Position numbers and translations under genes: made by a program. From Duganella guangzhouensis (GTDB taxonomy: Bacteria > Pseudomonadota > Gammaproteobacteria > Burkholderiales > Burkholderiaceae_D), in assembly GCF_009674535.1 (NCBI RefSeq), contig NZ_WKJK01000014.1:121404-185403 (forward strand): 64,000 nucleotides of DNA, read 5' to 3'. Numbering within the stretch: position 1 is the stretch's first letter; each line of letters begins with the position of its first letter. The notes below the pieces were generated by a model. That model saw nothing but the letters and a program-made list of their open reading frames with translations. It was not told where the DNA came from and searched no databases. This document shows, one piece after another, positions 1 through 10,379 of this stretch.

Positions 1-788
1 CGGAAGACATCTACGCCGGCATCGAATATCCGCAGGGTAGCGAGGGCGCCAAAAAGCTGATCGATTTCCTGGTCAATGAACTGGGCGCCAACAAGATCCG
101 CTTCCCGGATACCTCGGCCATCGGCATCAAGCCGGTGTCGGTGGAGGGCACCGAGCGTCTGATGCGCAAGGCGATCCAGTACGCCATCGACAACGACAAG
201 CCATCGGTGACGATTGTCCACAAGGGCAATATCATGAAGTACACCGAAGGCGGCTTCCGCGACTGGGCCTACGCGCTGGCGCAGAAGGAATTCGGCGCCG
301 AGCTGATCGACGGCGGCCCATGGTGCAAGTTCAAGAATCCGAAGACCGGCCGCGATATCACCATCAAGGATTCGATCGCCGACGCCTTCCTGCAGCAAAT
401 CCTGCTGCGTCCGGCCGAGTACAGCGTGATCGCCACCCTGAACCTGAACGGCGACTACGTGTCCGACGCGCTGGCCGCGCAAGTGGGCGGCATCGGCATC
501 GCGCCGGGCGCCAATCTGTCGGATTCGGTGGCGATGTTTGAAGCCACCCACGGCACCGCGCCTAAATACGCCGGCAAGAATTACGTTAATCCAGGCTCGA
601 TGATTCTGTCGGCCGAGATGATGTTGCGCCATATGGGCTGGACCGAGGCGGCCGATCTGATCATCAAGTCGATGGAAAAAGCCATCCAGTCCAAGCAGGT
701 CACCTACGACTTCGCCCGCTTGATGGAAAGCGCCAACCAGGTGTCCTGCTCCGGCTTTGGCGACGTGATGATCGAGCAGATGCAGTAA
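1..788 (+). CDS. icd: NADP-dependent isocitrate dehydrogenase, 3' part (5' end outside window)
   Basis: The reading frame is open from base 3, upstream of the first internal ATG, so the gene begins before the window. About 261 C-terminal residues are visible. It catalyses oxidative decarboxylation of isocitrate to 2-oxoglutarate in the cytosolic TCA cycle. The translation matches the E. coli-type dimeric enzyme: EDIYAGIEYPQG near the visible start, the substrate/metal region LNLNGDYVSDALAAQVGG, and the cofactor loop ATHGTAPKYAGK followed by VNPGSMILSAEMMLRHMGW. The Lys-Tyr of PKYAGK is the pair that marks NADP rather than NAD preference in the family. The frame closes with TAA. The gene converges on katG with a strong hairpin between them. 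Nothing looks damaged in the visible part. Confidence 0.95.
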   Translation, partial: EDIYAGIEYPQGSEGAKKLIDFLVNELGANKIRFPDTSAIGIKPVSVEGTERLMRKAIQYAIDNDKPSVTIVHKGNIMKYTEGGFRDWAYALAQKEFGAELIDGGPWCKFKNPKTGRDITIKDSIADAFLQQILLRPAEYSVIATLNLNGDYVSDALAAQVGGIGIAPGANLSDSVAMFEATHGTAPKYAGKNYVNPGSMILSAEMMLRHMGWTEAADLIIKSMEKAIQSKQVTYDFARLMESANQVSCSGFGDVMIEQMQ

Positions 789-794
789 ATCGCA

Positions 795-827
795 GGCGGC
801 AGGGCGGCGCACGCCGTGCCTGCCGCC
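795..827. terminator. Hairpin between convergent icd and katG
   Basis: A perfect 9-bp stem GGCGGCAGG/CCTGCCGCC encloses a further CGGC/GCCG pairing. It lies 6 nt after the icd stop and 8 nt from the katG stop. No T-run follows on either strand, so it is a weak candidate as an intrinsic terminator. It could equally be an mRNA 3'-end stabilising structure shared by both transcripts. Confidence 0.45.
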
Positions 828-835
828 ATTGCCGC

Positions 836-3040
836 TTAATCGAAGCGGTCCAGGTTCATCACCTTGTCCCAGGCCGCGACGAAGTCCTGCACGAACTTGT
901 CGCGGCTGTCATTCGACGCATACACCTCCGCCACCGCGCGCAGCTCGGAGTTCGAGCCGAACACCAGGTCGACCGGCGTGGCTTTCCACTTCAGCTGGCC
1001 GCTGCTGCGGTCGCGCCCCTCATACAAGCCATCTTCGCTGGCCTTGCTCCACTTGTTATCCATGGTCAGCAGGTTGACGAAGAAGTCGTTGGACAGCGTG
1101 CCCGGTCGATTGGTCAGCACGCCGTTGGCGGAATTGCCGTAGTTGGCGTTGAGCGCGCGCAGGCCGCCCACCAGCACCGTCATTTCCGGCACCGTCAGAT
1201 TCAGCGTGTTGGCCTTGTCGACCAGCGCCTCGGCCGGCGACAGCCGGTTATCCCGGCTGTAGTAGTTGCGGAAGCCGTCGGCCTTGGGCTCCAGTAGCGC
1301 GAACGATTTGACGTCGGTCTGCGCCTGCGTCACGTCGGCGCGGCCGGGCTTGAACGGCACTTGCACGTGGTGGCCGCCAGCCTTGGCGGCTTGCTCCACC
1401 GCCGCATTCCCGCCCAATACGATCAGATCGGCCAGCGATACTTGCTTGCCGCCTTTTTGCGCCTGGTTGAATTCGGCCTGGATCGCGCCTAGTTTGCTCA
1501 ACACCTTGCTTAGTTGCTGCGGCTCGTTGACCGCCCATTCCTTCTGCGGCGCCAGGCGCAGGCGGGCACCGTTGACGCCGCCGCGCTTGTCGGTGCCGCG
1601 ATAGCTGGCCGCCGCCGCCCAGGCCGTCTTCACCAGCTCCTGCGTGCTGAGGCCGGATGCCAGGATTTTGGCCTTCAGTTGCGCCGCATCCTTGCTGTTG
1701 ATGGCGGCGTAGCTCGGTGCCGGAATCGGGTCTTGCCACAGGAAGGCCGTTTTCGGCACGTCGGTGCCCAGGTAGCGCGCACGCGGCCCCATGTCGCGGT
1801 GGGTCAGCTTGAACCAGGCGCGGGCGAAGGCGTCGGCAAACAGTTTGGGGTCTTGCTGGAAGCGCTTGGCGATCTTGTTGAACTCGGGATCCTGCTTCAG
1901 TGACAGATCGGTGGTGAACATGATCGGCGCGTGGCGCTTGCCTGGTACGTGCGCGTCTGGCACCAGGTTGGCGGCTTCGGGAATGCTGGGGACCCACTGA
2001 ATGGCGCCGGCCGGGCTCTTGCTCTGCACCCAGTCGAAGGCGAACAGATTGTCCAGATATTGGGTGGTGAAGGCGATCGGGTTCGAGGTCCAGGCGCCTT
2101 CCAGGCCGCTTGTAACGGTGTCCTCGGCATTGCCCTTGCCGCATTTGTTTTGCCAGCCCAGCCCCTGTTGCTCAACCGCTGCGCCGGTGGGATCGGCGCC
2201 CACGCATTCCTCCGGCTTGTGGGCGCCATGCGCCTTGCCGAAGGTATGGCCGCCGGCGATCAGCGCGACGATCTCCTCATCGTCCATCGCCATGCGGCCG
2301 AACGCCTGGCGGATGTCGGCGGCGGCCGCGATCGGATCGGGATTGCCGTTCGGTCCTTCCGGATTCACGTAGATCAAGCCCATCTGGGTGGCCGCCAGCG
2401 CGCCTTTGAGCTGGCGCTGGTCGCCAAAGCGCTGGGCGTCGAGGAATTTGGTTTCCGGCCCCCAGAACACCAGATCCGGCTCCCAGGCGTCAACCCGGCC
2501 ACCGGCGAAGCCGATGGTCTTGAAGCCCATGTTTTCCATCGCCACGTTCCCGGCCAGCACCATCAGATCGGCCCATGAGATTTGCTTGCCGTACTTCTGC
2601 TTGACTGGCCACAGCAGGCGGCGCGCCTTGTCCAGGCTGACGTTGTCGGGCCAGCTGTTGAGCGGCTCGAAGCGCTGCTGGCCGCTGGCGGCGCCACCAC
2701 GGCCGTCGCCGACGCGATAGGTGCCGGCGCTGTGCCAGGCCATGCGGATGAAGAAGGGGCCGTAGTTGCCGTAATCGGCCGGCCACCAGGGCTGCGAGGT
2801 GGTGAGGATTTTATTGATGTCCTGCTTGACCGCCTTCAGGTCCAGTTTCTGGAATTCCCTGGCGTAGTCGAAACCGGCGCCATAGGGATTGGACGCCGGA
2901 GCGTGCTGGCGCAGTGGTTGCAGGTCCAGCTTGTCGGGCCACCAGTTGTGGTTGCTGTCGGCGGCGTACACCAGTTGCGGCTCCAGCACCGGCAGCAGGC
3001 CGGCCAGCAGCGTCAAGGCAACGAGTTTTCGGTTGTCCAT
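836..3040 (-). CDS. katG: Catalase-peroxidase with predicted export signal
   Basis: Bifunctional haem catalase/peroxidase that removes hydrogen peroxide. I place the start at the second ATG (3040), because GGAGA sits just upstream of it and overlaps the first in-frame ATG (3052). This gives 734 residues. The first ~26 residues (MDNRK, then a hydrophobic run ending in VYA) look like a Sec signal, so the enzyme is probably periplasmic, as for KatP-like proteins, unlike the usual cytosolic KatG. Numbering from this start: distal Arg99-Trp102-His103 in RMAWHSAGTYR, the covalent Trp102-Tyr224-Met250 adduct partners (GLIYVNPEGP and FGRM), and proximal haem ligand His265 in GGHTFGKAHG. The degenerate C-terminal peroxidase-like domain is also present. 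Length is typical. It has no operon partner and probably its own promoter in 3053-3196. Confidence 0.95.
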   Translation of the reverse strand: MDNRKLVALTLLAGLLPVLEPQLVYAADSNHNWWPDKLDLQPLRQHAPASNPYGAGFDYAREFQKLDLKAVKQDINKILTTSQPWWPADYGNYGPFFIRMAWHSAGTYRVGDGRGGAASGQQRFEPLNSWPDNVSLDKARRLLWPVKQKYGKQISWADLMVLAGNVAMENMGFKTIGFAGGRVDAWEPDLVFWGPETKFLDAQRFGDQRQLKGALAATQMGLIYVNPEGPNGNPDPIAAAADIRQAFGRMAMDDEEIVALIAGGHTFGKAHGAHKPEECVGADPTGAAVEQQGLGWQNKCGKGNAEDTVTSGLEGAWTSNPIAFTTQYLDNLFAFDWVQSKSPAGAIQWVPSIPEAANLVPDAHVPGKRHAPIMFTTDLSLKQDPEFNKIAKRFQQDPKLFADAFARAWFKLTHRDMGPRARYLGTDVPKTAFLWQDPIPAPSYAAINSKDAAQLKAKILASGLSTQELVKTAWAAAASYRGTDKRGGVNGARLRLAPQKEWAVNEPQQLSKVLSKLGAIQAEFNQAQKGGKQVSLADLIVLGGNAAVEQAAKAGGHHVQVPFKPGRADVTQAQTDVKSFALLEPKADGFRNYYSRDNRLSPAEALVDKANTLNLTVPEMTVLVGGLRALNANYGNSANGVLTNRPGTLSNDFFVNLLTMDNKWSKASEDGLYEGRDRSSGQLKWKATPVDLVFGSNSELRAVAEVYASNDSRDKFVQDFVAAWDKVMNLDRFD

Positions 3041-3102
3041 GTCTGTCTCCATCTAGTTGTTTGTGGAGAGATCAGGCTAATGGAATGGTATTGATAGGGC
3101 TA

Positions 3103-3126
3103 ATTGATTGTGTTCATGAAATCAAT
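3103..3126. promoter_or_regulatory. AT-rich dyad upstream of katG
   Basis: ATTGATT-N10-AATCAAT is a perfect 7-bp inverted repeat about 65 bp upstream of the katG start, in the region that must carry its promoter. A peroxide-responsive regulator such as OxyR would be expected here, but the repeat does not match the four-part OxyR consensus well. The protein that binds is therefore unassigned. Confidence 0.3.
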
Positions 3127-3196
3127 AGCGTAAACTGATATGCAAGCGACGCGCGCCAGCTGACGGATTTACAACAGCTGGTGGGGGCGACTGGCG

Positions 3197-3225
3197 AAAA
3201 AAAACCCTGCGCTGCAGGGTTTTTT
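3197..3225. terminator. Bidirectional intrinsic terminator after the cold-shock gene
   Basis: The stem ACCCTGC/GCAGGGT with a 3-nt loop is flanked by A8 on the left and T6 on the right, so it can work on both strands. It ends the cold-shock transcript on the minus strand and separates it from katG. Confidence 0.8.
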
Positions 3226-3246
3226 CACATCGGTTCGTTTAGGGTA

Positions 3247-3450
3247 TTAAACGGACTGGATGTTGGAAGCTTGCTTGCCTTTAGGGCCTTGCGTGACTTC
3301 GAACTGAACTTTTTGACCTTCTTTCAGGGTCTTAAAACCGTTCATGTTGATTGCGGAGAAGTGAGCGAACAAATCTTCGCCGCCGTCATCTGGAGTGATG
3401 AAGCCAAAACCTTTGGAATCATTGAACCACTTAACAGTACCAGTTGCCAT
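3247..3450 (-). CDS. Cold-shock protein, CspA family
   Basis: A 67-residue single cold-shock domain that binds single-stranded RNA/DNA and acts as an RNA chaperone. Both nucleic-acid motifs are intact: RNP1 as KGFGFI and RNP2 as DLFAHF. The start MATGTVKWFNDSKGFGF is the family's standard N terminus. It is monocistronic, with a ~110-nt leader and a terminator just after the stop. The leader length and a hairpin in it resemble thermosensitive csp leaders, but whether this copy is cold-induced cannot be read from sequence. The paralogue name (cspA, C, D or E) cannot be decided. Confidence 0.95.
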   Translation of the reverse strand: MATGTVKWFNDSKGFGFITPDDGGEDLFAHFSAINMNGFKTLKEGQKVQFEVTQGPKGKQASNIQSV

Positions 3451-3494
3451 AAAAAGAACTTTCTAAATTAAAACCTATCACACGAGCCATAAAA

Positions 3495-3510
3495 GCAAGA
3501 AGCTTCTTGC
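3495..3510 (-). other. Perfect palindrome in the csp 5' leader
   Basis: GCAAGAAGCTTCTTGC is a 16-bp perfect palindrome, followed on the minus strand by TTTT. In the csp transcript it could form a 6-bp stem with an AGCT loop about 45 nt before the start codon. It resembles a short attenuator, or a structural element of a cold-shock leader. Confidence 0.4.
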
Positions 3511-3570
3511 CCCTCTCCTCACGCCCACTTCTTATCAACATGTACATTTCTGCACGCAGCCGATAAACGC

Positions 3571-3599
3571 ATTGTTAGCGGACCAAATTTGAAAGTCAA
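3571..3599 (-). promoter_or_regulatory. Sigma-70 promoter of the cold-shock gene
   Basis: On the minus strand, TTGACT (3599-3594), a 17-bp spacer and AACAAT (3576-3571). This predicts a transcript start near 3564 and a leader of about 113 nt, the length expected of csp messages. The 325-bp divergent gap 3451-3775 holds this promoter, the csp leader and the clpS upstream region. I see no gene in it. Confidence 0.55.
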
Positions 3600-3721
3600 G
3601 CAGATTTGTATGCATTTTGCTACTTTTTGCGACATTGGCGAAAACACAACTCTTGTTTTTGTGGAATAGGGCGCCATCTGCGACAAACCCAGAAAGCGCG
3701 TAAGATGGAAAACAATTGGAT

Positions 3722-3741
3722 ATGTGCAGCGAAATGCACAT
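3722..3741. other. Hairpin upstream of clpS
   Basis: ATGTGCA-GCGAAA-TGCACAT is a 7-bp perfect stem with a GCGAAA loop, 34 nt before the chosen clpS start. It may be in the clpS leader or be a protein-binding dyad. The upstream ATG inside it is in frame with clpS but lies before the conserved N terminus. Confidence 0.3.
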
Positions 3742-3775
3742 CGCATCAACCTCGAAAGCATTAGAATATAAGCGT

Positions 3776-4074
3776 ATGGCAACCAAGCATGACACCGAAA
3801 CCCTCTTGGAGCGGCAAACGCTGAAGCCGCCACCTCTGTACCAGGTGGCGTTGCTGAATGACGACTATACCCCGATGGAATTTGTGGTCGCCATCATCCA
3901 GGAGTATTTCAATAAAGACCGTGAAACCGCCACGCAGATAATGCTCAGTGTTCACCGCTACGGCAAAGGAGTGTGTGGAGTGTTCTCTAAAGATATCGCC
4001 TGTACCAAAGTGGAGTTTGTGTTAACGCATGCGCGCAAGGCAGGTCATCCCCTGCAGTGCGTGATGGAGGAAGT

Positions 4075-4078
<4 letters not shown>
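3776..4078 (+). CDS. clpS: ATP-dependent Clp protease adaptor ClpS
   Basis: The N-degron adaptor that docks on the ClpA N domain and delivers substrates with bulky hydrophobic N termini. I start at ATG 3776 (MATKHDTET), giving 100 residues, because the longer frame adds 20 residues not typical of the family. The binding pocket is intact: Asn28-Asp29-Asp30 with Thr32 and Met34 in LLNDDYTPMEFV, and His60 in SVHRYGKGVCGVF. The flexible N-terminal arm that enters the ClpA pore is present. The stop overlaps the clpA start (ATGA), so the two are translationally coupled. Confidence 0.95.
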
Positions 4079-6381
<2,303 letters not shown>

Positions 6382-6390
6382 CCCTCCTCC

Positions 6391-6420
6391 AAAAACCTGC
6401 GCCCCGCGCGGGTTTTTTTT
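6391..6420 (+). terminator. Intrinsic terminator of clpSA
   Basis: A stem of 8 bp (ACCTGCGC/GCGCGGGT with one G-U pair) and a 3-nt loop, followed by T8, 14 nt after the clpA stop. Classical rho-independent geometry. Confidence 0.85.
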
Positions 6421-6433
6421 CACCCCCAAAGGG

Positions 6434-6520
6434 CGGGGTCAGGTCCATCATTTCTACACGAGCGCAGCAGTAGGCGTCGCCTACTGCTGCGCTCGTGTAG
6501 AAATGATGGACCTGACCCCG
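6434..6520. repeat. Large perfect inverted repeat (43-bp arms, 1-nt centre)
   Basis: Bases 6434-6476 and 6478-6520 are exact reverse complements around a single T. The outer ends read CGGGGTCAGGTCC and GGACCTGACCCCG. The element holds no gene and lies between the clpA terminator and the receptor gene. A second, imperfect element at 29776-29864 has the same GGGGTCAG tip, so this looks like a dispersed intergenic repeat family, possibly REP-like sequence mobilised in trans by a RAYT/IS200-type transposase. That link is inference, and no such transposase is in the window. Confidence 0.85.
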
Positions 6521-6698
6521 TCTTTTTTTCATATGAAAATACATTATTCTCGTTAGTAAGATTGTGTAAAATTTTCCGCGTTGTTTCTAACATAATTGAT
6601 ACATAGGAAATGTTTACTCCCCAGCACTGATGACTGACTATCAAGTTGCTGCCGGTCTATACAACCGGCGCTTCTTACAAAGTCAATCGGGAGTAACA

Positions 6699-9600
6699 AT
6701 GAAAAAGACTGTATTAGCACACACCCTGTCGCTGGTTTTTGCCACTGGCGCGCTCGTCATGGGCGATGCGTTGGCTCAGTCCAATGCCGCCGGCAATATC
6801 TATGGCCGCGTTGACGCGCCGGCCGGTACCACCATCTTGCTGACCAATACCGATACCGGCCTCAAGCGTACGCTGACGCCGGGCGCGGACGGTCAGTACA
6901 CCGCCACCGCGATGCCGATCGGCCACTACAAGGTCGAGCTGCAAAAGGATGGCCAGACCGTCGGCACCGTCGAGACCGACGTGCTGGTGGGCCGTGGCGT
7001 CGAAGCGTCGTTTGCCAATGGCACGCAGTCGGTGCAGGTGACCGGCCGCCGCGTCCATCTCGACTTCAGCAGCGCAGATAACGGCGCCACCTTCAACGCC
7101 AAGCAGCTCGACTCGCTGCCGATCGCGCAGAATCTGGCCGCCATCATCCAGCTGGCGCCCAACACCACCCGCGCCGATCCGCGCTACGCGGCTGGTGCCA
7201 GCATGGGCGGCGGCGGTGCTTCGGAGAATGCCTATTACGTCAACGGCTTCCCGGTGACCAATCCGTTGACTCAGCTGGGCTCGTCTGACCTGCCGTTTGG
7301 CGCCATCGCGCAAACGCAGATCCTGACCGGCGGCTTCGGCGCCGAGTTCGGCCGCTCGGTCGGCGGCGTGGTCAACGTCACCACCCGCAGCGGTACCAAC
7401 GATTGGGAAGTCGGTGCCCAATTCAGCATCGAGCCGAACTCGCTGCGCGCCAAGCAGCGCGACGTGTATTACGCCCACACCGGCGACCCGGCCAATGTCG
7501 ATACCGACGGCAAGTTGTACGCGCTGAACCATCTGAACACCGACACCACCCGCAAATACGGCGCTTACGTGGGCGGCCCTATCATCCAGGACAAGTTGTT
7601 CATGTTTGTCGCGGTCGAGCAGACCAAGCAGGACACCGGCAAGGTCGGCCAGACCTCGGACTCGGTGACCTCGGTCGACAACGGCTGGGTCACCGACAAG
7701 AACACCACCACCCGCTACCTCGGCAAGTTCGACTGGAACATCAGCGACAATCACCGTCTCGAATGGACCACCATCGGCGATAAGCCGGTCACCGACGAGA
7801 CCCTGAGCGGCTTCGATTACAGCACGCTGTCGCGCGTGGCCGGCAGTGGCGCCACCGCCCACTACGAAAGCATCGCCGGCCAGACCCCGACCGTCGGCGC
7901 CCGCACCAACATCCTCAAGTACACCGGCAATCTGACCGACAACCTGACCATCAGCGCGCTGTACGGCAAGAGCCGCACCAACCACGTGTCGGCGCTGGGC
8001 GGCTATGATCCGACCATGCCGCAGATCACCGTCACCAGCACCGGTTCGGCGCCGGGCATCACCTACAACAGCAATCAGCCGTTCACCGGCTCGATCGCCG
8101 CCACCAATTCGACCGATGAGGTGACCTCGCAGCGCTTCGACCTCAACTACCAATACGGCAAGCACACCATCAAGGCCGGAGTCGACAACAACAAGCTGTC
8201 CTCGTTCAACGCCGGCGAAAGCACGGCGGGCGGCGTGCAGTGGTACTACGATCACACCACGACGCCAAACTCGCCGATCACGCTGAACGGCTACTCGACT
8301 ACGGTGGCCTCGGGCGGCGGACTGGGCACGCAGGGCTACTACGTCAGCAAGCGCATCTTCAACGACTTGACCTCGGCCTTCTCCGACCAGTCGGCGCAGT
8401 ATGTGGAGGACAGCTGGCAGGTCAACAAGGATGTGACCCTGATCTTCGGCCTGCGCGACGAGCAGTACAAGAACAAGAACGGCCTCGGCCAGACCTTCCT
8501 GAAGATGGACAACCAGCTCAACCCGCGCTTCCAGATGGTGTGGAATGCGCTGGGCGATTCGTCGCTGAAAGTGTTCGGCAGCGCCGGCCGCTATTCGATC
8601 CAGATCCCGACCCACGTCGCGGTGCGCGGCGCCTCGGTGTCGACGCTGACGCGCCAGTACTTCACCTACACCGGCGTCGACGCCAACGGCGTGCCGACCG
8701 GGCTGACCGCGATCACGCCGGTCACCTCGTCCGACAACGAATATGGCCAGGCCAAGCTGTACCAGACGGTGGCGGCGCAAAACCTCAAGCCGAGCTATCA
8801 GGACGAGGCCACCATCGGCTTTGAAAAAGCCTGGTCGCAGGATCTGAACTTCGGCGTCAAGGCCACCTACCGCAAGCTGCAATCGACCATCGACGACTAC
8901 TGCGATCAGCGGCCGTTCGATACCTGGGCCGCCGAGCATGGCGTCGACACCTCCAATTGGGGCGGCTTCATGTGCGCCTCGATCAACCCGGGCCGCACCA
9001 ATGACTTCCTGGTCGACTTCTCCGGCACCGGCAAGAACCTGACCAAGGTCAGCCTGACGGCGGCCGAGATGGGCTTGTCCGACGCCAAGCGTACCTACGC
9101 CGCGCTGGACTTCTTTGCCGAGCACCCGATGCGCAATGGCTGGTATGGCCGCATCAACTACACGCTGTCGCGCAGCCGCGGTAATACCGAGGGCCAGACG
9201 CTGTCGTCGGTGGCACAGACCGACGTCGGCGCCACCGAAACCTGGGATCACCGCGAGATCATGGAAAACTCCGACGGTTTGCTGCCGAACGACCGCACCC
9301 ATCAGATCAAAGCATTTGGCGTGTACGAGTTCAACCAGCAGTTCTCGGTGGGCGGCAATCTGCTGATCGCGTCCGGCCAACCGGAGACTTGCCTCGGCAA
9401 CTATCCAGCCGATTTGCAGGCCAGCGATCCTGGCTTCCCGGACTACGGTTCGTCCTACCACTACTGCGGCGTGAACGGCGCCAATGTGGTCGCTCAGCAG
9501 GGCTCGGCCGGCCGCCTGCCGTGGGATGTCCGCCTGGACTTGGACTTCGTCTACAAACCGGAGCAGGTGAAAGGGCTGTCGTTCAAGATCGATGTGTTCA

Positions 9601-9755
9601 ACGTCTTCAACAAGCAGACGCTGCAGCAGATCGACCAGACCTACAACACTACCTCCGGCTCGATCTCACCGACCTACGGCACCGCCGGCGCCTTCGTCGG
9701 CTACACCGCACCGCGCAGCGCCAAGTTCACGGTGGAGTACAACCACAAGTTCTAA
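6699..9755 (+). CDS. TonB-dependent receptor, carboxypeptidase-regulatory-like N domain (Oar-like)
   Basis: Outer-membrane, TonB-gated transporter of unknown substrate, 1018 residues. The start is ATG 6699, preceded by GGGAG; the frame extends further up but without support. A signal peptide (MKKTVLAHTLSLVF, cut after ALA at about 26) is followed by a carboxypeptidase-regulatory-like beta-sandwich (about 30-105, AGNIYGRVDAPAGTTILLTN). Next comes a plug domain (about 120-250, with NAYYVNGFPVTNP and GAEFGRSVGGVVNVTTRSG), then a long beta-barrel ending in an aromatic residue (VEYNHKF). The fold order matches Oar-type receptors that import large or complex ligands such as peptides or glycans. No TonB/ExbBD or binding-protein gene is adjacent. 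The monocistronic unit ends in a strong hairpin. Confidence 0.9.
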   Translation: MKKTVLAHTLSLVFATGALVMGDALAQSNAAGNIYGRVDAPAGTTILLTNTDTGLKRTLTPGADGQYTATAMPIGHYKVELQKDGQTVGTVETDVLVGRGVEASFANGTQSVQVTGRRVHLDFSSADNGATFNAKQLDSLPIAQNLAAIIQLAPNTTRADPRYAAGASMGGGGASENAYYVNGFPVTNPLTQLGSSDLPFGAIAQTQILTGGFGAEFGRSVGGVVNVTTRSGTNDWEVGAQFSIEPNSLRAKQRDVYYAHTGDPANVDTDGKLYALNHLNTDTTRKYGAYVGGPIIQDKLFMFVAVEQTKQDTGKVGQTSDSVTSVDNGWVTDKNTTTRYLGKFDWNISDNHRLEWTTIGDKPVTDETLSGFDYSTLSRVAGSGATAHYESIAGQTPTVGARTNILKYTGNLTDNLTISALYGKSRTNHVSALGGYDPTMPQITVTSTGSAPGITYNSNQPFTGSIAATNSTDEVTSQRFDLNYQYGKHTIKAGVDNNKLSSFNAGESTAGGVQWYYDHTTTPNSPITLNGYSTTVASGGGLGTQGYYVSKRIFNDLTSAFSDQSAQYVEDSWQVNKDVTLIFGLRDEQYKNKNGLGQTFLKMDNQLNPRFQMVWNALGDSSLKVFGSAGRYSIQIPTHVAVRGASVSTLTRQYFTYTGVDANGVPTGLTAITPVTSSDNEYGQAKLYQTVAAQNLKPSYQDEATIGFEKAWSQDLNFGVKATYRKLQSTIDDYCDQRPFDTWAAEHGVDTSNWGGFMCASINPGRTNDFLVDFSGTGKNLTKVSLTAAEMGLSDAKRTYAALDFFAEHPMRNGWYGRINYTLSRSRGNTEGQTLSSVAQTDVGATETWDHREIMENSDGLLPNDRTHQIKAFGVYEFNQQFSVGGNLLIASGQPETCLGNYPADLQASDPGFPDYGSSYHYCGVNGANVVAQQGSAGRLPWDVRLDLDFVYKPEQVKGLSFKIDVFNVFNKQTLQQIDQTYNTTSGSISPTYGTAGAFVGYTAPRSAKFTVEYNHKF

Positions 9756-9770
9756 GCTGATGTAACGCCA

Positions 9771-9811
9771 TGCCCGCATCCACGTCAGTGGATGTCGGGC
9801 AGCTATTTTGA
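9771..9811. terminator. Terminator after the TonB-dependent receptor
   Basis: TGCCCG-CATCCAC pairs with GTGGATG-T-CGGGCA around a GTCA loop (13 bp with one bulged base). TATTTT follows on the plus strand. It lies between the converging receptor gene and the small minus-strand gene. Confidence 0.65.
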
Positions 9812-10072
9812 CTGCGCTGTGGCGGGCGGCGCTGGGGTAGCCGGAGTCCGATTGTCGGGGGCATACCTGGCTACGAAGAAGACTGCAGCGGTCAAGATGG
9901 CAATCGCGCCGATGATTTTCCATGTGGTGGCATGTAATTCCCGGTGCAGGTCTTCTTTGGTAGCGTAATTTGAGCGAATGATAGCCACATCCGTTTTCAC
10001 GGATGTCATATCTTTTTCCAATGCTGAAGTTCGCGCTTCCATGAGACCATCATCCGCGCCATCATTAGCCAT
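9803..10072 (-). CDS. Small coiled-coil membrane protein, hypothetical
   Basis: 89 residues, not recognised at gene level. Residues 1-47 are a charged helix (LEKDMTSVKTDVAIIRSNYATKEDL would be amphipathic). They are followed by one transmembrane helix (about 51-69, WKIIGAIAILTAAVFFVA) and a Pro/Thr/Ala-rich tail. This layout resembles XhlA/haemolysin-type or DUF1640-like proteins, which occur both in phages and as bacterial membrane coiled coils. Function is unknown. It stands alone, converging on the receptor gene. Confidence 0.55.
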   Translation of the reverse strand: MANDGADDGLMEARTSALEKDMTSVKTDVAIIRSNYATKEDLHRELHATTWKIIGAIAILTAAVFFVARYAPDNRTPATPAPPATAQSK

Positions 10073-10343
10073 GTCAATCTCGCTTGGTGTCTTTTAATGC
10101 TGGAGCGTGTGCCCGGCCATTCTATTTTCGTGGCGGGTGCGATTGTCTATCTGATCCATATCAACACCTCTGCAATTGCGCGGCGCAAGATGACCTGTGC
10201 TGATGCGTTATCAAGGCGGAGGATGCGATGATCGATTACTTCGGCCACCGGCAGCCTGGGCGTGGTGCTATTCGGCCACGCCCCTGAAACTGGACGAAGA
10301 CGCTACCGATAATTTCCCTCGCTGCGGGCAAGCTGTGCCAAAA

Positions 10344-10362
10344 TTGTCGATCCATTCGACAA
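10344..10362. promoter_or_regulatory. Dyad just upstream of the tricorn-like protease
   Basis: TTGTCGA-TCCAT-TCGACAA is a perfect 7-bp inverted repeat ending 17 nt before the ATG at 10380, where a ribosome-binding site would be expected; none is obvious. It could be an operator or a translation-masking hairpin. The rest of the 307-bp gap 10073-10379 shows no gene. Confidence 0.4.
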
Positions 10363-10379
10363 CTTTCTGACACTGTCAC

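Noticed and set aside
3062..3140. OxyR site upstream of katG
   Set aside because: An ATAG box exists but the following three boxes match poorly; only a simple dyad is supported.
6434..6520. Reading the 43-bp inverted repeat as the clpA terminator
   Set aside because: A normal terminator with a T8 run already ends at 6420, and the arms are far longer than terminators need.
6714..9461. 915-residue open frame antisense to the TonB-dependent receptor
   Set aside because: Composition is a shadow of the third-codon GC bias of the true gene; no start signal and no domain.
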